A stretch of 64,000 nucleotides of DNA from Acidimicrobiia bacterium (GTDB taxonomy: Bacteria; Actinomycetota; Acidimicrobiia; Spongiisociales; ZC4RG35), in contig PKRG01000009.1 of assembly GCA_017577575.1 (NCBI GenBank), forward strand, positions 29,046 through 93,045, read 5' to 3'. The notes under the pieces were generated by a model. It saw only the letters and a list, made by a program, of their open reading frames with translations. It searched no databases and had not been told where the DNA came from. A program made the translations under genes and the position numbers. Shown here in pieces: positions 32,573 to 41,156 of this stretch. How positions within the stretch are numbered: the first letter of the stretch is position 1; each line of letters starts with the position of its first letter.

Positions 32573-33820
32573 ATGAGAGTCCTGCTCGTCGGATCCGGGG
32601 GACGCGAGCACGCCCTGGGCTGGAAGCTAGCCCGCAGCGACCGGGTGAGCGAGCTCATGTCCCTGCCCGGCAACCCCGGCCTCGCCGACCTCGGCCCCAT
32701 CGTGGAAGGCGTGGACCCCAACGACGTCGGGGCGGTGGCGGCGTTGGCGCGGGTGCATGCGGTCGACCTGGTCGTGATCGGTCCCGAGGCACCCCTGGCG
32801 GCAGGCCTCGCCGACGCCGTGGCGAGGCTCGGGATCCCGGTGTTCGGTCCCAGCCGCGCCGCCGCCCGCCTGGAGGCGTCGAAGGCGTTCGCCAAGGACG
32901 TGATGGAACGGGCGGGAGTGCCGACGGGCCGGGCGTGGGTGTTCGACGAGCCCGCGGCCGCCCACGCCCACCTGGACCAGGAGGCCGGCCCCTACGTGGT
33001 GAAAGCCGACGGCCTGGCCGCCGGGAAGGGGGTGCTCGTCACCGAATCCGCCGACGCCGCCCACGCCTGGGTCGACCGCTGCTTCGGCGGTGATTTCGGC
33101 GCATCCGGGTCCCGGGTGGTGGTGGAGGAGTTCCTCTCCGGGCCGGAAGTGAGCATCTTCGCCCTCTGCACCGGGACCGAGGCGGTCCCCCTCGCCCCCG
33201 CCCGCGACTACAAGCGCCTCCGCGACGGGGACACCGGGCCCAACACCGGAGGGATGGGGTCGTACTCGCCGGTCGAGGACCTGCCGGACGGTCTGATCGA
33301 CACGGCGCTCGAGCAGATCATCCGCCCCACCTTGCGGCAGATGGCAGAAGACGGGAACCCCTACACCGGGTTCCTCTACGCCGGGCTCGTGCTGACGGAC
33401 TCCGGCCCCAAGGTGCTCGAGTTCAACGTCCGCCTGGGCGATCCCGAGACCCAGGTGCTGATGCCCCGCCTCGACTCGGACCTGGTCGACCTGATCGAAT
33501 CGGCCCTGGCCGGCGCGCCGGAGCCTCCCCGGTGGAGCGACCGCGCCGCCGTCGAGGTGGTGCTGGCTGCCGAGGGGTATCCGGAGGCACCGGTGAAGGG
33601 CGCGGTCATCACCGGGTTGGAGACCGTCCCCGACGACGTCCTCGTCTTCCACGCCGGCACCCGGAGGGACGGGAACCGCCTCGTCACCGCCGGGGGCCGG
33701 GTCCTCGACCTCGTGGCGGTCGGCGACACGATCGCCGCCGCCCGGGAGCGGGTATACGAGGCGGCCGAGCGGGTCCACTGGCGGGGGATGCAGTACCGAA
33801 AGGACATCGCCGCCGGCTGA
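32573..33820 (+). CDS. purD: Phosphoribosylamine-glycine ligase (GAR synthetase)
   Basis: A 415-residue ATP-grasp enzyme, step 2 of purine synthesis. It begins MRVLLVGSGGREHALGWKLA, the family signature. The ATP-grasp core contains YVVKADGLAAGKGVLV. LRDGDTGPNTGGMGSYSP and GLVLTDSGPKVLEFNVRLGDPETQ carry substrate and Mg ligands. It is a single-domain bacterial form, not fused to PurM or PurN, which is the normal bacterial arrangement. It lies directly behind purA. Confidence 0.98.
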   Translation: MRVLLVGSGGREHALGWKLARSDRVSELMSLPGNPGLADLGPIVEGVDPNDVGAVAALARVHAVDLVVIGPEAPLAAGLADAVARLGIPVFGPSRAAARLEASKAFAKDVMERAGVPTGRAWVFDEPAAAHAHLDQEAGPYVVKADGLAAGKGVLVTESADAAHAWVDRCFGGDFGASGSRVVVEEFLSGPEVSIFALCTGTEAVPLAPARDYKRLRDGDTGPNTGGMGSYSPVEDLPDGLIDTALEQIIRPTLRQMAEDGNPYTGFLYAGLVLTDSGPKVLEFNVRLGDPETQVLMPRLDSDLVDLIESALAGAPEPPRWSDRAAVEVVLAAEGYPEAPVKGAVITGLETVPDDVLVFHAGTRRDGNRLVTAGGRVLDLVAVGDTIAAARERVYEAAERVHWRGMQYRKDIAAG

Positions 33821-33846
33821 CCTCCCCGTCGCTGGCCGGCGCCGGA

Positions 33847-33852
33847 TAGTGT
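33847..33852 (+). promoter_or_regulatory. -10 element upstream of the 33860 GNAT gene
   Basis: TAGTGT, 7 nt before GTG 33860. It predicts a leaderless start. Confidence 0.45.
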
Positions 33853-33859
33853 CGGCGCC

Positions 33860-34720
33860 GTGCAGGTCGTTCGCCATACCGATCCGCAACGGTTCCTCGA
33901 CCGCGCCTCCGGGCATCTGGCCGCCCAGGAAGCCCGCCACAACCTCCTCCTCGGAGTAGTCGGCAACGCGCTGCGCCTGCCGGAGGTGTACCCGCGCACC
34001 CATATGTGGACGGTGGAGCACGGGGGCCGGATGTTGGGCACCGCCGTCCTGACCCCGCCGCGCGACATCGTCCTCGGGGATTTCGACACGCCCGAGGCGG
34101 TCGAGATGCTCGTCTTGTCCGTACGCGTCCTCTTCCGGCATCTGCCGGGGGCGATCGGCAACCTTCCGGCCGTGGACTGGTTCGTCGACGGGTGGTGCCG
34201 CCTCACCGAGGCCAACGCAGAGCGGATCATGTCCCAGGGAGTGTTGAGCCTGGAGGAGGTCTCTCCCGTGCCCCCGGCCCCCGGCCGGCATCGGCTCGCC
34301 ACCCGAAGTGACCGAGCGCTGCTGCTGCAGTGGATGAGAGAGTTCCACCGGGAGGTGCATCCGGTGGAGACCTTCGACGAAGGGCGCATCGTCCGCACGG
34401 TGGAGATGCGTATCGGCGGTGATCCTTCCGCCGCGTTCTGGCTGTGGGAGGACGAGGACGAGCCGGTGTCGGCGAGCGGCTACGGCGGGAAGACGCTGAA
34501 CGGGATCCGCATCGGCCCCGTCTACACCCCGCCCCAGCACCGGGGCCGCGGCTACGCCACGAACCTGGTGGCCGCCCAGTCGAAGTGGCTGCTCGACAGC
34601 GGCTACCGGTTCTGCTTCCTCTACACGGACTCGGCAAACCCCACCTCCAACGCCGTCTACCGGCGGATCGGCTACCGCCAGGTGGCCGAGTCGGCCCAGT
34701 ACACCTTCACCTCCGGCTGA
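33860..34720 (+). CDS. GNAT family N-acetyltransferase
   Basis: A 286-residue protein with an N-terminal helical domain and a C-terminal GNAT domain. The acetyl-CoA loop is VYTPPQHRGRGYATNLVAAQ (about residues 220-239), followed by CFLYTDSANPTSNAVYRRIGYRQV, the usual end of the fold. GTG start with its own TAGTGT. The substrate is unknown. It lies between purD and purE, and neither neighbour suggests a target. Confidence 0.83.
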   Translation: MQVVRHTDPQRFLDRASGHLAAQEARHNLLLGVVGNALRLPEVYPRTHMWTVEHGGRMLGTAVLTPPRDIVLGDFDTPEAVEMLVLSVRVLFRHLPGAIGNLPAVDWFVDGWCRLTEANAERIMSQGVLSLEEVSPVPPAPGRHRLATRSDRALLLQWMREFHREVHPVETFDEGRIVRTVEMRIGGDPSAAFWLWEDEDEPVSASGYGGKTLNGIRIGPVYTPPQHRGRGYATNLVAAQSKWLLDSGYRFCFLYTDSANPTSNAVYRRIGYRQVAESAQYTFTSG

Positions 34721-34732
34721 TCCCCCGGTTGC

Positions 34733-34738
34733 TACCGT
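34733..34738 (+). promoter_or_regulatory. -10 element for purE
   Basis: TACCGT, 8 nt before the purE ATG. It predicts a leaderless start. Confidence 0.45.
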
Positions 34739-34746
34739 CACCTGCC

Positions 34747-35211
34747 ATGAGACGTCGGGTCGCCATCGTCATGGGGTCGGGATCGGATCGGCCGGTCATG
34801 GAGAAGGCCGCCGAGATGCTCGACCGGTTCGGCATCGAGTACGAGATACGGGTCCTTTCGGCCCACAAGACCCCCGACCAGGCGATCGAGTTCGCCGCCA
34901 ACGCCGCCGCCGACGGCTTCGGGGTGATCATCGCCGGGGCCGGCAAGGCCGCCCACCTCGCCGGCGTGATGGCGGCCAAGTCGCTGCTCCCGGTCATCGG
35001 CGTGCCGATCGCGGCGTCCCTCGACGGCCTCGACGCACTCTTGTCGACGGTCCAGATGCCCACCGGGATACCCGTCGCCACGGTGGCGATCGACGCCGCC
35101 GCCAATGCCGCCCTGCTGGCGGTGGCGATCCTGGCCATCGGCGACGCAGAGCTCACCTCGGCTCTCGCCGAGTACCGCCGCGAGCTGGCCGAGAAGACCC
35201 TCGCAAGTTGA
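34747..35211 (+). CDS. purE: N5-carboxyaminoimidazole ribonucleotide mutase
   Basis: A 154-residue class I PurE, which rearranges N5-CAIR to CAIR. It starts RRVAIVMGSGSDRPVMEKAAEML, with the phosphate-binding GSGSD. RVLSAHKTPDQAIEFA carries the conserved SAH(R/K)TP motif with the catalytic histidine. IIAGAGKAAHLAGVMAAKSLLPVIGVP completes the core. Class I PurE needs PurK to supply N5-CAIR. No purK is adjacent, and it should lie elsewhere in the genome. The start is fixed by length and by TACCGT upstream. Confidence 0.96.
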   Translation: MRRRVAIVMGSGSDRPVMEKAAEMLDRFGIEYEIRVLSAHKTPDQAIEFAANAAADGFGVIIAGAGKAAHLAGVMAAKSLLPVIGVPIAASLDGLDALLSTVQMPTGIPVATVAIDAAANAALLAVAILAIGDAELTSALAEYRRELAEKTLAS

Positions 35212-35271
35212 GCGGTCTGTAACGACCCGCTGACCGGTGGGCCCGGTGCCGTCGGTAGCATGGGCGGTCCC

Positions 35272-36456
35272 ATGACCGCTGACATCTCCCTGACCCCGCC
35301 CGACCCCAAGGATTTCCTCGACACCGACTCGCTGTTCGACGAAGAGGAACGTCTCCTCCGCGACACCGTCCGGGATTTCGTACGCAAGGAGATCCTCCCC
35401 AACATCGCCGACTGGTGGGAGCAGGGAGTCTTCCCGGTCGAGCTGGCCAAGACGATGGGCGACATGGGGCTGCTCGGCATGCACCTCGAGGGTTATGGGT
35501 GTGCCGGCACCTCCGGCACCGCCTACGGCCTGGCGTGCCTGGAGCTAGAGGCGGGAGACTCGGGCATCCGCAGCTTCGTGTCGGTGCAGGGCTCGCTGGC
35601 GATGTTCCCGATCTGGAAGTTCGGCTCGGAGGAACAGAAGCAGGAGTGGCTGCCCCGGATGGCCGCCGGGGAGGTGATCGGCTGCTTCGGCTTGACCGAG
35701 CCGGACTCCGGTTCGGATCCGGCGTCCATGCGCACCCATGCCCGTCGGGACGGCTCCGACTGGATCATCAACGGGTCCAAGATGTGGATCACCAACGGCA
35801 ACCTCGCCCAAGTCGCGATCATCTGGGCCCGGACCGACGAAGGCATCAACGGCTTCATCGTGCCCACCGACACTCCCGGCTTCGAGGCCCACGAGATCAA
35901 GCACAAAGCGTCGCTGCGGGCCTCGGTCACCTCGGAGCTGTCGCTCGACGACGTCCGCGTGCCGGATGCGTACCGCCTGCCGGGGGTGTCGTCGATGCGG
36001 GGGCCGCTGTCGTGCCTCAACGAAGCCCGCTACGGCATCGCCTGGGGTGTGGTCGGCGCCGCCCGGGCCTGCTTCGAGGCGGCACTCGACTACTCGCTGG
36101 AGCGACAGCAGTTCGGCAAGCCGATCGGATCGTTCCAGCTCACCCAGCGCAAGCTGGTCGAGATGATGATCGCCGTCAATCGGGGGATGCTGGTGGCGCA
36201 CCATCTCGGCCGCCGCAAGGACGCCGGCACCCTGACGCCACACCAGATCAGCTTCGGGAAGATGGACAACACCCGCAACGCCCTCGAGGTGGCCCGGACC
36301 GCCCGCGGCATCCTGGGTGGCAACGGGATCACCCTGGAGTACCCGGTGTTCCGCCACATGGCCAACCTGGAGACGGTCTACACCTACGAGGGCACCAACG
36401 AGATCCACACGCTGATCATGGGCCAGGCCCTCACCGGCATCGAGGCCTTCAGCTAG
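35272..36456 (+). CDS. Glutaryl-CoA dehydrogenase-type acyl-CoA dehydrogenase
   Basis: A 394-residue flavoenzyme. FGLTEPDSGSDPASMRTHARRDG and INGSKMWITN bind FAD. ELSLDDVRVPDAYRLPG and RYGIAWGVVGAARACFEAALDYSLERQQFGKPI are close to glutaryl-CoA dehydrogenase. The catalytic glutamate is in YTYEGTNEIHTLIMG near the C terminus. GCDH oxidises and decarboxylates glutaryl-CoA to crotonyl-CoA in lysine and tryptophan breakdown. ATG 35272 or ATG 35260 may be the start, and no clear ribosome-binding site separates them. It converges with the AlkZ-like gene. Confidence 0.88.
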   Translation: MTADISLTPPDPKDFLDTDSLFDEEERLLRDTVRDFVRKEILPNIADWWEQGVFPVELAKTMGDMGLLGMHLEGYGCAGTSGTAYGLACLELEAGDSGIRSFVSVQGSLAMFPIWKFGSEEQKQEWLPRMAAGEVIGCFGLTEPDSGSDPASMRTHARRDGSDWIINGSKMWITNGNLAQVAIIWARTDEGINGFIVPTDTPGFEAHEIKHKASLRASVTSELSLDDVRVPDAYRLPGVSSMRGPLSCLNEARYGIAWGVVGAARACFEAALDYSLERQQFGKPIGSFQLTQRKLVEMMIAVNRGMLVAHHLGRRKDAGTLTPHQISFGKMDNTRNALEVARTARGILGGNGITLEYPVFRHMANLETVYTYEGTNEIHTLIMGQALTGIEAFS

Positions 36457-36505
36457 CCGGATAGCGCAGGCGGGGCCGTCCCCCCCACCCGGACGAGGGC
36501 GATCG

Positions 36506-37690
36506 TCACAGCGCCTTCGCCAGATGCTCGGCGAGGTCGCCGTTGCGGTGGACCTCCACGTCGGCGAGCCCGAGCCACCCGGCAGTCTCTTGCAGGTCGG
36601 CTGCGAGGCTCTTGGCGACCGCGGGTCGGTCCGCGCCGTCTTCGGCGAAGGTCCCCTTCACCTGGAGCCGTCCGCCCTTGCGTTCCGACTTGAGGTCGAC
36701 CCGGGCGACGAGCCGGCCGTCGAGCAGGTACGGCAACACGTAGTAGCCGTAGACCCGCTTGGGGGCGGGCGTGTAGATCTCGATGCGGTAGCGGAACCCG
36801 AACAGGCGCTCGGTGCGGGGCCGGTGCCACACGAGGGAGTCGAACGGCGACAGGAGGGCCGAGCCTTCGACCCGGCGGGGGACGACGGCGTCGGGGTGGA
36901 CGTAGGCGACACGATCCCAGCCCTCGACCTGGGCTTCGACGAGCCGCCCGTCGGCGACGAGCCTCTCGATGAGAGGGCGGGCTCTCGGGCCCCGGATCCG
37001 GTAGTAGTCGGCCAGGTCGTCGTAGGTCCCGACTCCCAGCGCCCGGGCCGCCTTCTCCAACAGCTCCGTCTGGGCCGTCTCGTCGTCGGGGGTGGGGAGG
37101 TCGAGCACCTCCTGGGGGATGACCCTCGATGTCAGGTCGTAGTGGCGGACGAAGTTCTCCCGATAGGCGGTGGTCACGCGGCCGACGAGGAACAGCGCCT
37201 CCAGCGCCACTTTCCCGTCCGACCAGTTCCACATCCCGCCGTCGGGCTTGGCTCCCGGATCGCTGAGGTGGGCGGTGCGGAGCGGACCTTTCTCGGCGAC
37301 CTCCGCCTCCACCCGGTCCAACAGATCGGGACGCTCCTCGAGCGTCCGCTCCAGCCGTTCCCAGTGCCAGCCGGCGGCCATCCGGAACCGGAAGAGCGGA
37401 TGGTCCTCGACCGGGAGGAGGGACGCCTCGTGGGCCCAGTACTCGAACACCTCCCCCGATCGCCACAGCCAGCGGTCGAGTGCGTCGCGGTCGTAGGGGC
37501 CGAGACGCGAGAAGAAAGGCATGTAGTGCGTGCGGACGAACACGTTCACGGAGTCGAGTTGGACCACACCCAGACGGCGCAGCACCCGGCGGAAATGCCG
37601 AACGTCGACGCGTCCGTTCCTCCTCGGCTCGGTGAAGCCTTGCGCGCCGAGCGCCATCCGGCGAGCCTGATCGAGGCTCAGCCGTCGCAT
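36506..37690 (-). CDS. YcaQ/AlkZ-family winged-helix DNA glycosylase-like protein
   Basis: A 394-residue protein of the HTH_42/YcaQ family. It begins LSLDQARRMALGAQGF with VLRRLGVVQLDSVNVFVRTHYMPFFSRLG. Residues around 85-105 read EYWAHEASLLPVEDHPLF, the conserved segment near the catalytic motif. SALLSPFDSLVWHRPRTERLFGFRYRIEIYTPAPKR is a strong family signature. Escherichia coli YcaQ and Streptomyces AlkZ unhook DNA crosslinks by base excision. ATG shares one base with the purB stop (TGATG), so it is translationally coupled to a purine gene. A longer open frame upstream is a shadow within purB. Confidence 0.87.
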   Translation of the reverse strand: MRRLSLDQARRMALGAQGFTEPRRNGRVDVRHFRRVLRRLGVVQLDSVNVFVRTHYMPFFSRLGPYDRDALDRWLWRSGEVFEYWAHEASLLPVEDHPLFRFRMAAGWHWERLERTLEERPDLLDRVEAEVAEKGPLRTAHLSDPGAKPDGGMWNWSDGKVALEALFLVGRVTTAYRENFVRHYDLTSRVIPQEVLDLPTPDDETAQTELLEKAARALGVGTYDDLADYYRIRGPRARPLIERLVADGRLVEAQVEGWDRVAYVHPDAVVPRRVEGSALLSPFDSLVWHRPRTERLFGFRYRIEIYTPAPKRVYGYYVLPYLLDGRLVARVDLKSERKGGRLQVKGTFAEDGADRPAVAKSLAADLQETAGWLGLADVEVHRNGDLAEHLAKAL

Positions 37691-39099
37691 CAGAGGATCG
37701 GCTGCGGGCGGTACTCGATCGCCGGCAGGTGGCGGCCGGCGATGCCTTCCACCCGCTCGACGAAGGCCGCCACTTGGTCGGCGGCACGCCCGGTGAAGCG
37801 CAGGGGCTGGGACAGGACCTGCTCGATCTCGGCTCGGTCCAGGGGAAAGGCCTCGTCCGCCGCCAGCCTCGCCTGCAAGTCCGGCTCGCCGCCTTCGCGA
37901 CGTCGGGCGGCCGCGGCCACCGCGTGGCGGCGGATCAGCTCGTGGGCCTCTTCGCGGCCCATCCCTCTCCGGACGGCTTCCACCAGGAGGCGGGTGGTGG
38001 CGAGGAAAGGGAGGTGGGCGGCCAGTTCCGCCTCGATGACCTGGGGGAAGAAGCCGACCTCGTCGAGGACCGTGAGGAACGCCTGGAAGAGTCCGTCGGC
38101 AGCGAAGAAAGCGTCCGGGAGCATCACCCGTCGCACGACGGAGCAGGACACGTCGCCTTCGTTCCATTGCTCGCCGGCGAGTCCCGTCGCCATGGCCAGG
38201 TGCCCGGTCAGGATCACCTTCAGCCCGTGGATCCGCTCCGACGTCCGGGCGTTCATCTTGTGGGGCATCGCCGACGACCCGACCTGGTCGGCCCGGAAGC
38301 CCTCGGTGGCCAGGTCGTGGCCGGCCATGAGGCGCAGCGTCGTCGTGAACGACACCGGCCCCGACGCCAGCTGGACGAGGGCCGAGACGACGTCCAGGTC
38401 GAGGCTGCGGGGATAGACCTGACCGACGGAGTTCATGGTGGAGCCGAAGCCCAGACGCTCGGCCACCCTCCGGTCCAGCTCCACGGCGGCGTCGGGCGAG
38501 CCGAGCAGCTCCGCCTGGTCCTGTTGGGTGCCGACCGGTCCCTTGATGCCGCGCAACGGCAGGCTGGCCACCAGCCGCTCGGTCCGCTCCACCGCCAGGG
38601 CGAGCTCTTCGCCGGCGGTGGCGATACGTTTGCCGACGGTCGTCACCTGAGCGGGGACGTTGTGGGTGCGCCCGGTGATCGCCAGCCCGGCGTACTCGGT
38701 GGCGAGGCGGGCCATCGACAACAGGGCTGCCACCGCCCGTATCAGGATCAGGTCGAGTGACCGCTTCACCTGCATCTGCTCGACGTTTTCGGTGACGTCC
38801 CGGGACGTCATGCCGAGGTGGGCGGTCTCGTACCCGGCGAGGGAGTTGAACTCTTCCAGCCGGGCTTTCACGTCGTGGCGGAGCTTTCGCTCCCGCTCGG
38901 CGATCGACTGGAGGTCGACCTGGTCGATCACCCGCCGATAGGCGTCGATGGCTCCGTCGGGGAACCGCAAGCCCAGGTCCCGCTGTATCTCCATGACCGT
39001 CACCCACAGCTCCCGCTCGAGGCGCACCTTGGTCGCCGGGTCCCACAGCTCGACCATCTCGGGAGAGGCGTACCGGGAGGCGAGGACGTTCTCGATCAT
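37690..39099 (-). CDS. purB: Adenylosuccinate lyase
   Basis: A 469-residue enzyme of the aspartase/fumarase superfamily, acting at SAICAR to AICAR and adenylosuccinate to AMP. It starts MIENVLASRYASPEMVELWDP. The helical core contains HLGMTSRDVTENVEQMQ, TDGRTHxVPAQ-type residues (ITGRTHNVPAQVTTVGKR) and the mobile signature loop GSSAMPHKMNARTSERI with the catalytic serine. ATG overlaps the ROK gene stop (ATGA) and its own stop overlaps the AlkZ-like start, placing purB in the middle of a five-gene reverse-strand operon. Confidence 0.97.
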   Translation of the reverse strand: MIENVLASRYASPEMVELWDPATKVRLERELWVTVMEIQRDLGLRFPDGAIDAYRRVIDQVDLQSIAERERKLRHDVKARLEEFNSLAGYETAHLGMTSRDVTENVEQMQVKRSLDLILIRAVAALLSMARLATEYAGLAITGRTHNVPAQVTTVGKRIATAGEELALAVERTERLVASLPLRGIKGPVGTQQDQAELLGSPDAAVELDRRVAERLGFGSTMNSVGQVYPRSLDLDVVSALVQLASGPVSFTTTLRLMAGHDLATEGFRADQVGSSAMPHKMNARTSERIHGLKVILTGHLAMATGLAGEQWNEGDVSCSVVRRVMLPDAFFAADGLFQAFLTVLDEVGFFPQVIEAELAAHLPFLATTRLLVEAVRRGMGREEAHELIRRHAVAAAARRREGGEPDLQARLAADEAFPLDRAEIEQVLSQPLRFTGRAADQVAAFVERVEGIAGRHLPAIEYRPQPIL

Positions 39100-39998
39100 G
39101 TCGGCACCAGCATGGCCGCTCCCCGAACGCCGGAGGAATCTCCGTGGACGTTCCGCTCCAGCCGGGTGGCGACCTCGCCCCCGAAGACGTAACGCGGCCA
39201 CCGTTTCGGCACTTCGGTGTAGAGCTCGTCGACGTTGCTCATGCCTCCCCCGAGCACGACCACGTCCGGGTCCAACACGTTGATGATCGTCGCCAGTCCC
39301 CGGGCGAGCCGGTCGATGTAACGGTCGAGGCTGGCCCGGGCGGCGTCGTCGCCTTCGCGGGCGGCGGCGACGATGACGGGAGGGTCGATTCGCTGCCCGG
39401 TGGCGCGGGCGTGATCGGCGGAGAACCCCGGCCCCGACACCCAGGTCTCGATGCAGCCGGTCTTCCCGCAGTAGCAGTCGGGCCCGGGACGCTCGTCGTC
39501 GGCCGGCCACGGCAGCGGGTTGTGACCCCACTCCCCTCCCGTCCGATTGGGCCCGGTCCGGACCTCGCCGTCCACGACGACCCCTCCCCCCACCCCGGTG
39601 CCCAGGATCACCCCGAACACGACCTCGGCTCCGGCGGCGGCGCCGTCGACGGCCTCGGACAGGGCGAAGCAGTCGGCGTCGTTGCGCATGATGACCGGGC
39701 GGCCCAGGAACTCCTCCAGATCGCGGTCGAGCGGCTTGCCGTTCAACACGACGGAGTTGGAGTTCTTCATCAGCCCGTCGAACGGTGACACCGACCCCGG
39801 TGTCCCCACCCCGACGGCCTCCGCCACGTCCAGGCCGGCCGACACCTCGTCGATCAGCTCGCCGATGGTGCGCAGGATCCCTTCGTAGTCTCCTCGGGGG
39901 GTGGGTCGCCGCCGCCGGGCCAGCTCCTCGCCTCCGGGGGCGAGGGCGACGGCTTCGATTTTGGTGCCTCCCAGGTCGATACCGACTCGAACCGTCAT
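39096..39998 (-). CDS. ROK family sugar kinase
   Basis: A 300-residue ROK kinase, phosphorylating a hexose or amino sugar with ATP. VGIDLGGTKIEAVAL gives the phosphate-binding motif at residues 4-18. MRNDADCFALSEA contains the catalytic aspartate. LGTGVGGGVVVDG and the ROK zinc finger CYCGKTGCIETWVSG, preceded by the GHNPLPW histidine, follow. The best resemblance is to Mak-type fructokinase and glucokinase members. Exact sugar unknown. It overlaps both neighbours by 4 nt. Confidence 0.88.
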   Translation of the reverse strand: MTVRVGIDLGGTKIEAVALAPGGEELARRRRPTPRGDYEGILRTIGELIDEVSAGLDVAEAVGVGTPGSVSPFDGLMKNSNSVVLNGKPLDRDLEEFLGRPVIMRNDADCFALSEAVDGAAAGAEVVFGVILGTGVGGGVVVDGEVRTGPNRTGGEWGHNPLPWPADDERPGPDCYCGKTGCIETWVSGPGFSADHARATGQRIDPPVIVAAAREGDDAARASLDRYIDRLARGLATIINVLDPDVVVLGGGMSNVDELYTEVPKRWPRYVFGGEVATRLERNVHGDSSGVRGAAMLVPT

Positions 39999-40366
39999 CC
40001 CACGAACCTCACAGTGCCTGTCATCCGGCCGACCAGGCGGCCGTCGCTGCGCGTGACCGAAACCGAGTACACACCGAGGGTGCGCCCGACGTTCACCGGT
40101 TCCACGGTGGCGGTGAACGTGTCGCCTTCCTTGCCACCGGCGGTCAGGACCAGGTGGGTGTCGACCACCGTGACCGGTCTCCCTCCCTGGGACGCCGTCT
40201 CCCGCAGAGCCTTCTCGCACAGGGAGTAGAGGGCGCCGCCGTGGGCTCCGTCGAGGAAGTTCATGTGATCCCCGCCGAGCCGCATCCGGAAGGTGCCATC
40301 GGCGGCGGCCTCGATCGAGAGGCGGGATGCCCAGGCGTCGGTGGTGCTGGTCGCTCGGTTCGCCAT
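39995..40366 (-). CDS. Hotdog-fold (PaaI-like) thioesterase
   Basis: A 123-residue single hotdog domain. The segment MNFLDGAHGGALYSLCEKALRETA carries the PaaI-type pattern with the conserved N/D and H-G-G at the start of the central helix. VVDTHLVLTAGGKEGDTFTATVEPVNVGRTLG gives the outer strands. It probably hydrolyses an acyl- or aryl-CoA. Its stop overlaps the ROK start (ATGA). It begins 12 bp after the amidotransferase gene. Confidence 0.83.
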   Translation of the reverse strand: MANRATSTTDAWASRLSIEAAADGTFRMRLGGDHMNFLDGAHGGALYSLCEKALRETASQGGRPVTVVDTHLVLTAGGKEGDTFTATVEPVNVGRTLGVYSVSVTRSDGRLVGRMTGTVRFVG

Positions 40367-40378
40367 CGACGGGCGATG

Positions 40379-41074
40379 CTAACGGTCGCTCCCGTCGAGG
40401 CTCCCGAACCAGGCGGTGAAGAAGTCTCGCGCCGACCTCTCGCCTGCTTCGGCGTGGGAGTCGACTTCGGCGAGGTAGCGCTCCGGTGTCACCCCCGCCC
40501 GGGGGAGCATGTCGGCTTCCAGGTACTGCAGCCAGTGGCGGGCATCGTCGGGAGGGGTCTCCGGGTGGCATTGCACGCCCAGTGCCGACCCGGCCTGGAA
40601 GACGGCCGGGTACCGGTCGGTGCTCGCCAGGAGCTCGGCGTCGGGCGGGAGGCGGAACGTGTCCTGGTGGGCGAAGAACGCCCGGTCGCCCAGCCGTGAC
40701 GCCACCGGATGCTCGCGGCCGGCATCCGTGTAGCGCAGCTCCACCACACCGACCTCGGGGCGGGGCGCCTCGTAGGCCTCGCCGCCGAGGGCGTGGGCGA
40801 GGAGCTGGGCGCCCAGGCAGATGCCCAGCACGGGGACACCGCGCTCGACCTGCGAGGAGAGCCATTCGCATTCGTCGACGAGCCAGGGATGCAGGTCGGA
40901 CTCGTAGGCGCCCATGAAGCCGCCGAGGACCACTGCTGCGTCCACGTCCTCCGGGAAGTCGGCATCCCGCGCCCACACCTCGACCGGGTGGTGGCGGGAG
41001 AGGAAGTCGCCGAGGCGACCCAGCGCGACCTCTTCGTTGTGGCGGACGACGGCGACCCGTGCCATGGCGGGCAT
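40379..41074 (-). CDS. Class I glutamine amidotransferase-like protein
   Basis: A 231-residue class I GATase domain. The nucleophile cysteine is in VLGICLGAQLLAHALGG and the partner histidine-glutamate in GVQCHPETP. The overall layout (AAVVLGGFMGAYESDLHPWLVDE) resembles stand-alone GMP-synthase-like GATases that often act on gamma-glutamyl compounds. Two starts are possible, 41074 and Met4 at 41065. It is the first gene of the reverse-strand operon that includes purB, and divergent from purC by 82 bp. Confidence 0.85.
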   Translation of the reverse strand: MPAMARVAVVRHNEEVALGRLGDFLSRHHPVEVWARDADFPEDVDAAVVLGGFMGAYESDLHPWLVDECEWLSSQVERGVPVLGICLGAQLLAHALGGEAYEAPRPEVGVVELRYTDAGREHPVASRLGDRAFFAHQDTFRLPPDAELLASTDRYPAVFQAGSALGVQCHPETPPDDARHWLQYLEADMLPRAGVTPERYLAEVDSHAEAGERSARDFFTAWFGSLDGSDR

Positions 41075-41142
41075 TTTGGCGCGGGGCCGGAAGGCGCGAA
41101 ACGAGAGCGAGAGGTGACGCCGGCACCGTCGCCCGTGGTGGC

Positions 41143-41148
41143 TACGAT
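41143..41148 (+). promoter_or_regulatory. -10 element for leaderless purCSQL transcript
   Basis: TACGAT, 8 nt before the purC GTG at 41157. No Shine-Dalgarno sequence. Confidence 0.55.
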
Positions 41149-41156
41149 GGGCTCCC

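Noticed and set aside
35256..35272. TAGCAT as a leaderless -10 for glutaryl-CoA dehydrogenase
   Set aside because: Spacing to ATG 35272 is 10 nt and the hexamer overlaps the alternative ATG 35260, so it does not fit the pattern well.
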